Both the position numbers and the translations under genes were made by a program. Positions 1-6,513 of a DNA stretch of 14,721 nucleotides are shown in pieces. Where the stretch lies: NCBI GenBank assembly GCA_903895005.1, contig CAITSH010000430.1:1-14721 (forward strand), in the 5' to 3' direction. The stretch comes from an uncultured Pseudomonadota bacterium. Its GTDB lineage: Bacteria; Pseudomonadota; Gammaproteobacteria; Burkholderiales; SG8-39. The notes below the pieces were generated by a model. That model had not been told where the DNA came from, did not search any database, and was given only the letters and a program-made list of their open reading frames with translations. The stretch's first letter is position 1. Every line of letters begins with the position of its first letter.

Positions 1-1
1 C

Positions 2-1345
2 CTGCCCGCCTGCACGATTTTTGTCGCGGCCGGCACCTCACCCAATACGGTGCTTGCGCGGGAGCATCCGCAGCACTTCGGCACTGACGGGAAGTACTTC
101 AAGGCCTGCGGTGAGGACGGCCAGCCACTCAAGCCGCAGTTTTCGATTTCAAAACCCGATCGTGCGGACGTGCTGCTTTCGCGTGTGGCCGATGGTCGCT
201 TCGTATCCTTTTTCGGCGATCTGCACCCGTCTTACTTCGGCAACGTGGTCAAGGCCATGGGAAGCGCCAAACAAGGCTACCCCGTCGTCTCGCGCATCCT
301 CGGCAAGCTCGCGCCGGCCAGCAAGCTCGACAATACGGCGTTCTTTGCTGGCATGGCGGGAGACCTGCTCGCCACGGTCGAGCGCGTCGAGAGGCTCACC
401 CCCACCATTGTCGAAATCGTCCTGAAGGCGCCGCTGGCGGCGCGCAAGTTCCGCCCCGGACAGTTCTACCGCCTGCAGAACTTTGAAACCAATTCGCCGC
501 TTACCCACGGCACACGCCTGCAAATGGAAGGCCTTGCTCTGACCGGGGCCTGGACCGATCCAGACAAGGGACTGGTGTCGACCATCGTTCTTGAAATGGG
601 TGGATCGGCCGACTTGTGCGCCATGCTCAAGCCCGGCGAACCGGTGGTGCTGATGGGTCCCACGGGCACACCGACCCATATCGCCCCGAACGAAACAGTC
701 ATCCTGGTCGGCGGTGGCCTGGGCAATGCCGTGCTGTTCTCCATCGGGCAGGCATTCCGCGCGCAGGGTTCGAAAGTGCTGTATTTCGCCGGCTACAAGA
801 AAGTCATTGATCGCTACAAGGTCAAGGATATCGAGGCGGCGGCAGACGTCATTGTCTGGTGTTGCGACGAACAACCCGGCTTTACCCCGGGGCGCGCGCA
901 GGACAAGACCTTTGTCGGCAACATCGTGCAGGCCATGGACGCCTACGCGTCCGGCCGCCTCGGCACACCCGCCATCAGCATGCCCGAAGCCGATCGCCTT
1001 ATCGCCATCGGTTCGGATCGCATGATGGCGGCGGTGGGGCGGGCCAGACACGAAGTGCTCAAGCCGCATCTCAAGCCGCATCACTTTGCCATCGGTTCCA
1101 TCAACTCGCCGATGCAATGCATGATGAAAGAGATCTGTGCGCAGTGCCTGCAACCGCAACGCGACCCGCACACCGGCAAGGTGAGCTATGTCTTTTCCTG
1201 CTTCAATCAGGATCAGGAGCTTGACTGCGTCGATTTCTCCGCCCTTTCCGAGCGGCTCAAGCAAAACTCCCTGCAGGAAAAACTCACCAAGCAATGGCTG
1301 GCCTACTGCTTGCCCGAACTAAAAAAGCAGCGCAGTCTGGTCTGA
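2..1345 (+). CDS. FAD/NAD(P)-binding oxidoreductase, C-terminal part (5' end outside window)
   Basis: The frame is open from the first bases of the window, so this is the last 447 residues of a longer protein. The first residues (TIFVAAGTSPNT) look like the end of a pyridine-nucleotide-disulfide oxidoreductase Rossmann domain. A ferredoxin-reductase-like module follows: an FAD-binding motif RPGQFYRLQNF near visible residue 155, then an NAD(P)-binding motif VILVGGGLGNAV near residue 235. The C-terminus carries four cysteines at visible residues 373, 379, 382 and 400 (C-x5-C-x2-C-x17-C), resembling the iron-sulfur module of dihydroorotate dehydrogenase electron-transfer subunits (PyrK). From family knowledge, such fused flavoproteins pass electrons between NAD(P)H and an acceptor in the cytoplasm. 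The substrate cannot be told from this part. The next gene, kup, starts 245 bp downstream behind a dyad, so they are probably separate transcripts. The broad family call is firm; the specific function is open. Confidence 0.82.
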   Translation: MPACTIFVAAGTSPNTVLAREHPQHFGTDGKYFKACGEDGQPLKPQFSISKPDRADVLLSRVADGRFVSFFGDLHPSYFGNVVKAMGSAKQGYPVVSRILGKLAPASKLDNTAFFAGMAGDLLATVERVERLTPTIVEIVLKAPLAARKFRPGQFYRLQNFETNSPLTHGTRLQMEGLALTGAWTDPDKGLVSTIVLEMGGSADLCAMLKPGEPVVLMGPTGTPTHIAPNETVILVGGGLGNAVLFSIGQAFRAQGSKVLYFAGYKKVIDRYKVKDIEAAADVIVWCCDEQPGFTPGRAQDKTFVGNIVQAMDAYASGRLGTPAISMPEADRLIAIGSDRMMAAVGRARHEVLKPHLKPHHFAIGSINSPMQCMMKEICAQCLQPQRDPHTGKVSYVFSCFNQDQELDCVDFSALSERLKQNSLQEKLTKQWLAYCLPELKKQRSLV

Positions 1346-1362
1346 TTCCGGGCTGCGTTTAG

Positions 1363-1407
1363 TCCGGATTGTTGGGAGCACTAGCAACGCCTACCCATCA
1401 ATCCGGA
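1363..1407. repeat. Long imperfect inverted repeat downstream of the oxidoreductase gene
   Basis: The arms TCCGGATTG (1363-1371) and CAATCCGGA (1399-1407) are perfect 9-bp complements. After one T/T mismatch the stem continues with TGGG (1373-1376) and CCCA (1394-1397). It lies 18 bp past the oxidoreductase stop and could form a hairpin in the transcript's 3' end. No T-run follows on either strand, so it is not a classical intrinsic terminator. It may be an RNA-stabilising or attenuating hairpin, or a dispersed palindromic repeat. Confidence 0.55.
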
Positions 1408-1590
1408 TCGGTGCTTACCATCGCTTGAGCGCGTTTTCTGTAGTGAGTGGCATCAGGCACATCCTTTGGGGATGACTTATCGCATTGAAAATACGGAGAA
1501 AGTTTCTGACTCCAATTTAATTGTTGCGGCGCACAAATCCTGGGCGTAGAGTTTTGACCCTCACATTCTCGGAAGTCACCTACCCGCCCA

Positions 1591-3510
1591 GTGAACAGCC
1601 CCGCCTCGATCCGCACCAAATCCGCAACCCCTTCCTGTGATACCCACGGAAAATCTTCCCTCGGATTGTTAACGCTGACAGCGCTGGGAATCGTATATGG
1701 CGATATCGGAACCAGTCCGCTATACGCATTCAAGGAAGCATTCAACGGGCCGCACGGCCTGCCCCTGAATCCGGTCAATGTGCTCGCCGTGCTGTCGATG
1801 ATGTTTTGGGCTCTGACCCTCATCGTGACCATAAAATACGTCATCGTCGTGCTTCGCTTCGACAATGGCGGCGAAGGCGGCATCCTCGCCCTGCTCGCAC
1901 GGGCGGAACGGATGACTCGCGCAAAACCGAAGCTCGCCAGTACGGTCGCGGTGCTCGGCATCATCGGTGCCTCGCTGTTTTATGGCGATGCGGTCATAAC
2001 GCCGGCGATATCGGTGCTTTCCGCGGTGGAAGGGCTTTCCGTGGCAACCCCTGCGCTGGAGCACCTGGTTATCCCGGTGACCATCGGCATTCTTATCGCA
2101 CTATTCATGATCCAGAGCCGCGGCACCGGATCCGTTGGAAAGCTGTTCGGACCTATCGCGGTGCTTTGGTTTTTTACACTGGCCGTACTCGGGCTCTTGT
2201 CGATCATCAAGACCCCGGCGGTCCTGGCCGCGCTTGATCCGCGCTACGCGCTGGATTTTGCGATCCACTCCCCCGGACTCACCTTTATCGTCATGGGTGC
2301 GGTGTTCCTGGCGCTGACCGGCGGTGAAGCCTTGTATGCAGATATGGGACACTTCGGGCCCGTGCCCATACGAATCGCCTGGGCCGCGCTGGTGTTCCCG
2401 TCGATAATGCTCAACTATTTCGGGCAGGGCGCGCTCGCGTTGCGCGACGCAGCGGCAATCAGCAATCCATTTTACCTGCTGGCCTCGCCTGATTGGCTGC
2501 TGCCTTTGGTGGCGCTTGCCACGGCGGCGACGATAATTGCCTCCCAGGCCACCATCTCGGGGGCCTTTTCCCTGACCCAGCAAGCCACACGTCTAGGATA
2601 TTTGCCGCGCATTCCTACACTGCACACCTCCGAAACCGAGCGCGGTCAGATTTATATCCCCCAGGTGAATTGGGCCATGCTGGTGCTGGTTATCGTCCTC
2701 GTCATCGAGTTCAAGAATTCGAGCGCCATCGCCGCGGCGTATGGCATCGCAGTATCCGGCACCATGGTGCTGACAACAGTCCTGATCGGCATTGTCGTCT
2801 GGTCCCTGCCCCGCAGACACAACCCGCTTCTGCTCGGCTTGCTTGCGGTAATCGGTGTGGTGGAACTGCTGTTCCTTGCCTCAAATGCGACCAAAATCCT
2901 CGACGGCGGCTGGTTCCCGCTCCTGTGCGGCTTGGTACTGTTCACAATGCTGACCACGTGGAAGCGCGCTGTCACGATCCTTGGCGCGCATCAGGCCCGT
3001 GGTGCCGTGCCGATCCGGGATTTTGACCGGCTTTTCGGTCCGGAAATTCCGCGCGTAAAAGGGACCGCCGTGTATATGTCGTCCGACCAGGATACGATCC
3101 CCATGGTCTTGCTGCATAACTTGAAGCACTACAAGGTATTGCACGAGCGAATCGTGTTCCTCACGGTTCTGACCAGTGACCGTCCGCACGTACCAGACAG
3201 TGAGCGCACCGAGGTCAGCGTCATTGAACGCGGCCACGTTTACCAGACCACGCTGCATTACGGATTCATGGACGAAATCGACGTGCCAAAAGGAATGCTG
3301 CTGCTTTCCCGGCACGGACTGGAATTTGACGAGACCGATACGACCTTCTTCCTCGGAAAATCCTCAATCGCGCGCGCCAGTCACCCCGGATTGTTCACCT
3401 GGCGACGCGAATTGTTCCGTTGGATGCAGCGAAACGCCCCGGCCTCCGCGGAGTATTTCAAGTTGCGCCCGGAACGCGTGATCGAACTTGGAACGCGGGT
3501 GTCAATTTAA
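1591..3510 (+). CDS. kup: Kup-type low-affinity potassium transporter
   Basis: This 639-residue inner-membrane protein belongs to the KUP/HAK/KT family, which takes up K+ with protons. The N-terminal signature VYGDIGTSPLYA is at residues 35-46, followed by RFDNGGEGG (89-97), YGDAVITPA (131-139) and GGEALYADMGHFGP (244-257). About twelve hydrophobic segments fill residues 25-455, and a hydrophilic cytoplasmic tail of about 180 residues follows, so the length is normal for the family. The GTG at 1591 is the only plausible start, because an in-frame TGA lies at 1555-1557. The upstream GGAAG (1571-1575) is 15 nt from it, a long spacing, so initiation may be modest. The TAA stop overlaps the stop of the leftward relic at 3507-3660, leaving no room for a terminator. 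Family assignment is very secure. Confidence 0.97.
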   Translation: MNSPASIRTKSATPSCDTHGKSSLGLLTLTALGIVYGDIGTSPLYAFKEAFNGPHGLPLNPVNVLAVLSMMFWALTLIVTIKYVIVVLRFDNGGEGGILALLARAERMTRAKPKLASTVAVLGIIGASLFYGDAVITPAISVLSAVEGLSVATPALEHLVIPVTIGILIALFMIQSRGTGSVGKLFGPIAVLWFFTLAVLGLLSIIKTPAVLAALDPRYALDFAIHSPGLTFIVMGAVFLALTGGEALYADMGHFGPVPIRIAWAALVFPSIMLNYFGQGALALRDAAAISNPFYLLASPDWLLPLVALATAATIIASQATISGAFSLTQQATRLGYLPRIPTLHTSETERGQIYIPQVNWAMLVLVIVLVIEFKNSSAIAAAYGIAVSGTMVLTTVLIGIVVWSLPRRHNPLLLGLLAVIGVVELLFLASNATKILDGGWFPLLCGLVLFTMLTTWKRAVTILGAHQARGAVPIRDFDRLFGPEIPRVKGTAVYMSSDQDTIPMVLLHNLKHYKVLHERIVFLTVLTSDRPHVPDSERTEVSVIERGHVYQTTLHYGFMDEIDVPKGMLLLSRHGLEFDETDTTFFLGKSSIARASHPGLFTWRRELFRWMQRNAPASAEYFKLRPERVIELGTRVSI

Positions 3511-3660
3511 TCGGCGGGATGGATCCCGTGGGCGAATAAGGCCAGGTTGCCGGCGGCGCGCATTCCGACCAGCGCGCTGTCAATCAGGGGCACTGGTGAG
3601 TGCGGTTGCAATTGCGCAGCAAGGCCTGCCAGCCCGGCACCGCCGATCAGCAGCACAGGG
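3507..3660 (-). pseudogene. 3' relic of an Asp/Glu/hydantoin racemase-like gene
   Basis: Directly after the TetR stop, in another frame, the minus strand reads about 50 codons and ends in TAA. The peptide DPVLLIGGAGLAGLAAQ, followed by PVPLIDSALVGMRAA, resembles the C-terminal catalytic block of Asp/Glu/hydantoin racemases (family pattern near LGCAGMAGLA, then VPVIDGVAAAV). The position usually held by the second catalytic cysteine is glycine here. The N-terminal three quarters of such a protein and any convincing start are missing, so I read it as a 5'-truncated gene. Its stop overlaps the kup stop by two bases. Alternatively it is a chance open frame or a tiny ORF reached by reinitiation from a GTG just past the TetR stop. 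The assignment rests on motif recognition only. Confidence 0.5.
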
Positions 3661-4323
3661 TCAGTCCTTGCGCTTGCGCAGGTGGTTGAGCACCACCTCG
3701 GTGATGTGCGCAAGGTGCTCGGCCTGTGCGACGGGAGACATCAGGTCGCGCCCCAGTACTGTCGATAACGTGTACCGGTTCGAAAGGTAAAAGTAGCCCA
3801 ACGCGGCGATCATGATGTAAATCTGGCTCGGATCGAGTCCGCTCCGGAACACCCCGGACTCCTGCCCGCGCACCAGTACCGCGCGCAACATGCCCAGTGC
3901 CGGCGACACCAGGTCGGTGAGATGCCGCGACTTCTTCAGGAACTTGGCCTGATGCTGGTTCTCGGTGTTGAGCAAGCGGATGAACTCCGGATGCGCGACG
4001 TAGTACTCCCAGATGAATTCGACCAGACGCGTAATCGCAGGCACCGGACTCAAATGATCGAGCTTGAGCTTGCTCTCTGCGCGCCAGAAGGCAAGGTAGG
4101 CCTCTTCGAGTACCGCGACGAAAAGCTTGTCCTTGCTGTCGAAGTAGTAGTACAGCATGCGCTCGTTGCTGCGCGCTCTTGCCGCGATCTGGTCGACACG
4201 CGCACCGCCAAGCCCGTTGCGTGTGAACTCGGTCGTGGCGGCCGCGAGGATACGCGCCTTGGTGCGCTGCGGATCACGCTTTGCCTTGTCGGTTGTGGTC
4301 TTGTCGGGGCCGGGTCGTGCCAT
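3661..4323 (-). CDS. TetR/AcrR-family transcriptional regulator
   Basis: A 220-residue one-component regulator. Residues 20-66 form the TetR DNA-binding domain: RTKARILAAATTEFTRNG is helix 1, and the helix-turn-helix VDQIAARARSNERMLYYYF (43-61) carries the typical YYYF..K motif. The C-terminal ligand domain contains HPEFIRLLNTENQHQAKFL, which resembles the ligand-domain group of NicS- and RutR-like regulators; the ligand is unknown. The basic stretch before residue 20 may add DNA contacts. No clear ribosome-binding site precedes the ATG. It lies 75 bp downstream of the TPR lipoprotein gene on the same strand, and downstream only the racemase relic remains, so its original target may have been lost. 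The gene itself looks intact. An inverted repeat just upstream could be its own operator. Confidence 0.92.
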   Translation of the reverse strand: MARPGPDKTTTDKAKRDPQRTKARILAAATTEFTRNGLGGARVDQIAARARSNERMLYYYFDSKDKLFVAVLEEAYLAFWRAESKLKLDHLSPVPAITRLVEFIWEYYVAHPEFIRLLNTENQHQAKFLKKSRHLTDLVSPALGMLRAVLVRGQESGVFRSGLDPSQIYIMIAALGYFYLSNRYTLSTVLGRDLMSPVAQAEHLAHITEVVLNHLRKRKD

Positions 4324-4328
4324 GTTCT

Positions 4329-4350
4329 AGTCAGTATTGCTGTCGTGACT
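4329..4350. promoter_or_regulatory. Candidate operator upstream of the TetR gene
   Basis: AGTCA (4329-4333) and TGACT (4346-4350) form a perfect 5-bp inverted repeat with a 12-bp spacer, 5 bp upstream of the TetR start codon. Size and position fit an autoregulatory TetR site, but the arms are short and this is inference. Confidence 0.3.
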
Positions 4351-4398
4351 GGGTGGATGGGACACAGTGTAGCCGACCCGCGCTCAGGCGGACCGCCC

Positions 4399-5064
4399 CT
4401 ACCTGCTCCCCGATACCTGCAGCAGTTGGGCGGCGAGCCCCGGATTGAGCTTCAAGAGCCGCTCGTGTATCGCAGCAATCTCGACGCGCCGACCGATGCG
4501 CGCATAGCTAACGCCCAGCCCGTACCAGGCATCCGCCATACCGGCATCAAGGCCGACCGCCTGCGCGTAGTTTGGCACTGCGCGTTCGTACAAATTGATG
4601 TCGCGGTAGCTTTCCCCGAGCAGAAAGTAACTCATCGCCGAATCGGACTTGATCAACAGCGCCTGTTCGACGGTGCGTATCGCGCGCTCGGGTTCATTGA
4701 TTGTTCGGAACGATTGCGCCAGCAGGTTCCAGGTGTAGATGTCATCGGGACTTAGGCGAATGGCAGTCTGGTAGCAGGGGATCGCCTGAACATGCTGACC
4801 AAGCTGGGTGTTCGCAAACCCGGCGATCAGCCACCAATCGTGATTATTGCTATCGCGCCCAAGATTACCTTGCGCCATCTGCAAGATGCCGGCCCAGTCA
4901 TTTTTGGCTTCGAGCTCGGAAATTTTCCGGACGTTGGCATCGTCAGCGTGCCCGGCAAGGCGGCTTGCAACATTTATCCCTGTACTAACCAGAGACAGCG
5001 CGGTGCACGCACCCAGGGCGCAGGCAAGAATGAGCGCGGCGACTGCGGAGCGCGTCGCGCGCAA
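4399..5064 (-). CDS. TPR-repeat lipoprotein (TTG start)
   Basis: This is a 221-residue predicted lipoprotein if it starts at the TTG at 5064. That start gives a compact signal peptide with Arg at residues 2 and 5, a hydrophobic core, and the lipobox LGAC with Cys20 as the lipidation site. A GAGG at 5073-5076 lies 8 nt upstream and overlaps the DUF3460 stop codon, which suggests translational coupling. The longer ATG start at 5124 would add 20 hydrophilic residues before the signal sequence and overlap DUF3460 by 50 bp, so I reject it. After a linker, about four tetratricopeptide repeats cover residues 77-208 (motifs such as AIRLSPDDIYTWNLLAQSF and SYFLLGESYRDINLYERAV). TPR lipoproteins usually scaffold protein contacts at the envelope; the partner is unknown. 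Confidence 0.85.
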   Translation of the reverse strand: MRATRSAVAALILACALGACTALSLVSTGINVASRLAGHADDANVRKISELEAKNDWAGILQMAQGNLGRDSNNHDWWLIAGFANTQLGQHVQAIPCYQTAIRLSPDDIYTWNLLAQSFRTINEPERAIRTVEQALLIKSDSAMSYFLLGESYRDINLYERAVPNYAQAVGLDAGMADAWYGLGVSYARIGRRVEIAAIHERLLKLNPGLAAQLLQVSGSR

Positions 5065-5074
5065 GGCAGTGGCC

Positions 5075-5266
5075 TCAGACCTTGTTCTGATAGACGTAGG
5101 CCTGCTGCCTGACCCTGGATTCATCGTCGCGCCGCAAGGCGTCAGGGTCGGCTGTTTTGTCCCACCACATTGCGCGACCCTTTTTTTGCTCTTCCACGAT
5201 CTGCGGCTTTTTTGCCAGCAGGTCGCGCATGAACAGGGTGATTTCAGACTCGTAATTGCGGTTCAT
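5075..5266 (-). CDS. DUF3460 family small protein
   Basis: A 63-residue soluble protein matching the betaproteobacterial DUF3460 family: an N-terminal YESEITLFMRDLLAKKP helix, the hallmark KGRAMWWDK, then LRRDDESRVRQQAYVYQ near the C-terminus. There is no signal peptide and no membrane segment. An AGGAAG lies just upstream of the ATG (…cAGGAAGcacaaccATG), and a perfect TATAAT lies 45 bp upstream, so the start is well supported. The gene is tightly followed by the TPR lipoprotein. The family has no known function; the strongly charged sequence suggests a small cytoplasmic binding protein, which is inference. Confidence 0.88.
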   Translation of the reverse strand: MNRNYESEITLFMRDLLAKKPQIVEEQKKGRAMWWDKTADPDALRRDDESRVRQQAYVYQNKV

Positions 5267-5310
5267 GGTTGTGCTTCCTGATTTTTGCGGGGATGCAACG
5301 TTGAGTCCCG

Positions 5311-5316
5311 ATTATA
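5311..5316 (-). promoter_or_regulatory. -10 box (TATAAT) for the DUF3460-TPR unit
   Basis: On the minus strand, a perfect TATAAT lies in the 85-bp gap between the DUF1501 stop and the DUF3460 start. The sequence 17-18 bp upstream (CAATGC/AATGCG) is a poor -35, so the promoter may be weak or need an activator. Confidence 0.5.
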
Positions 5317-5351
5317 GCGCGTCACACCTGCCACGCATTGGGCGTTAGCGA

Positions 5352-6500
5352 CTAGGCCCTGAGCAGGTCAACCGGCTGGAAACGCCCGCCCAGTGGGGCT
5401 TTTGCGTCATTACCCCACCATTTTTCCAGCACCGTCGCATACAGGCTGCGAAAATCGATGGCGTGCATCAGGTTTCCGTTGTCCAGCCGGTCAAGCTGCG
5501 GCACCGGACCATACAGCCCGCCGCGAACCTGCCCCCCAATGACGAAATGAGTGTTTGCTGTGCCATGGTCGGTGCCATTCGAATTATTTTCCGCCGCCCG
5601 CCGTCCGAATTCAGCGTATGTCATGACCAGCGCCGAATTCCAGCGGTTGAGTTCTTGCAGGGCCGTCTTGAATGCCACTAGGCCCTCGCCCAGTTGCTTG
5701 AGCAGGTTCGCCTGCTGTCCTGGCTGATTCTGGTGGGTGTCAAAGCCGTTCAGGGTGACGCGCACCGCGGCGACGCCCGCCTGGCTCGAAATCACCTGCG
5801 AGGCTGTGCGCAGGGCATTGCCGAACTCGCCGTTGGGAAACTCGGTCCGCACCGACACGCCGGCTCCGAGGTTGCCCGCAGCCTGGACGATCTCGCCTTC
5901 GACCTTGAGAATATGCGAGAGGGCCGCGTTACCTCTTTTCGCCGATGGTGTTGCAAGACGCGACTGGCGCAGAAATTGTTCGGTATTGCTCAGCGCGACC
6001 GCGCGCGCGCCCCCTGCGAACGGCCCCATTTCCTGGCTTCCCACCACCACGCCGTCGGCGACATAACCCGCGGGAACCGGGTTGGCGGCGAACGCACGCG
6101 CCAGCCAGCCCTCATTGAGGTATTGCTCGCTGGCCGATGCGGTGTCCCATATCTCAATGGAGCGAAAATGTGACTGGTTCGGCTTGGGATATCCCACCCC
6201 CTGCACAACGGCCAGTTCCCGCCCCTGCCACAAGGGCATCAACGCCCCGAGCGAAGGATGCAACCCGACGCGATCTGACAATTGCATCACCTCTTCGCGC
6301 TTGATGGCGATACGCGGGCGCAGCCGGTAATAATTCGGATCAGCATACGGGACAACGGTATTGAGCCCGTCGTTACCGCCCTTCAACTCCACCAACACCA
6401 GGAGATTGCGATAGCCTTCGGGGATTGCGGCGAAAGCCGCCGGTACCCAGGCGCTGACCGCGGAACCCGCTGCCAGTCCAAGAAAATCGCGTCGCAACAT
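5352..6500 (-). CDS. DUF1501 domain protein, Tat-exported
   Basis: A 382-residue exported protein of the DUF1501 family (Pfam places it near the alkaline phosphatase/sulfatase fold). The N-terminus LRRDFLGLAAG is a twin-arginine signal, followed by a hydrophobic stretch and an A-x-A site near residue 26, so it should cross folded through Tat. Family blocks are visible: ELKGGNDGLNTVVPYADPNY, GLHPSLGALMPLW, NQSHFRSIEIWDTA, LNGFDTHQNQ, and the C-terminal EFGRRAAENNSNGTDHG. Of two ATGs six bases apart, the second (6500) is preferred: GGAG at 6507-6510 lies 6 nt before it, but directly abuts the first (6506). It sits 7-13 bp behind the DUF1800 gene, clearly in one operon. DUF1501 and DUF1800 genes recur side by side in many phyla; no enzymatic role is settled. 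The His/Asp-rich motifs suggest a metal site, which is inference. Confidence 0.93.
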   Translation of the reverse strand: MLRRDFLGLAAGSAVSAWVPAAFAAIPEGYRNLLVLVELKGGNDGLNTVVPYADPNYYRLRPRIAIKREEVMQLSDRVGLHPSLGALMPLWQGRELAVVQGVGYPKPNQSHFRSIEIWDTASASEQYLNEGWLARAFAANPVPAGYVADGVVVGSQEMGPFAGGARAVALSNTEQFLRQSRLATPSAKRGNAALSHILKVEGEIVQAAGNLGAGVSVRTEFPNGEFGNALRTASQVISSQAGVAAVRVTLNGFDTHQNQPGQQANLLKQLGEGLVAFKTALQELNRWNSALVMTYAEFGRRAAENNSNGTDHGTANTHFVIGGQVRGGLYGPVPQLDRLDNGNLMHAIDFRSLYATVLEKWWGNDAKAPLGGRFQPVDLLRA

Positions 6501-6506
6501 GGTCAT

Positions 6507-6510
6507 CTCC
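6507..6510 (-). promoter_or_regulatory. Ribosome-binding site selecting the second ATG of DUF1501
   Basis: GGAG on the minus strand lies between the DUF1800 stop and the DUF1501 gene. It abuts the ATG at 6506 but is 6 nt from the ATG at 6500, so the latter is the likely start. Confidence 0.55.
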
Positions 6511-6513
6511 GGT

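Noticed and set aside
149..1294. 381-codon minus-strand open frame
   Set aside because: It is antisense to the oxidoreductase, which has clear FAD, NAD and cysteine motifs; the antisense product is His/Gly/Arg-rich with no recognisable domain.
1346..1590. Possible riboswitch or small RNA in the leader of kup
   Set aside because: It is somewhat AT-richer and has small stems (CATCC/GGATG at 1460-1474), but I recognise no conserved riboswitch core.
3922..4755. 277-codon plus-strand open frame spanning TetR and the TPR gene
   Set aside because: It is antisense to two genes with strong domains and shows no domain of its own.
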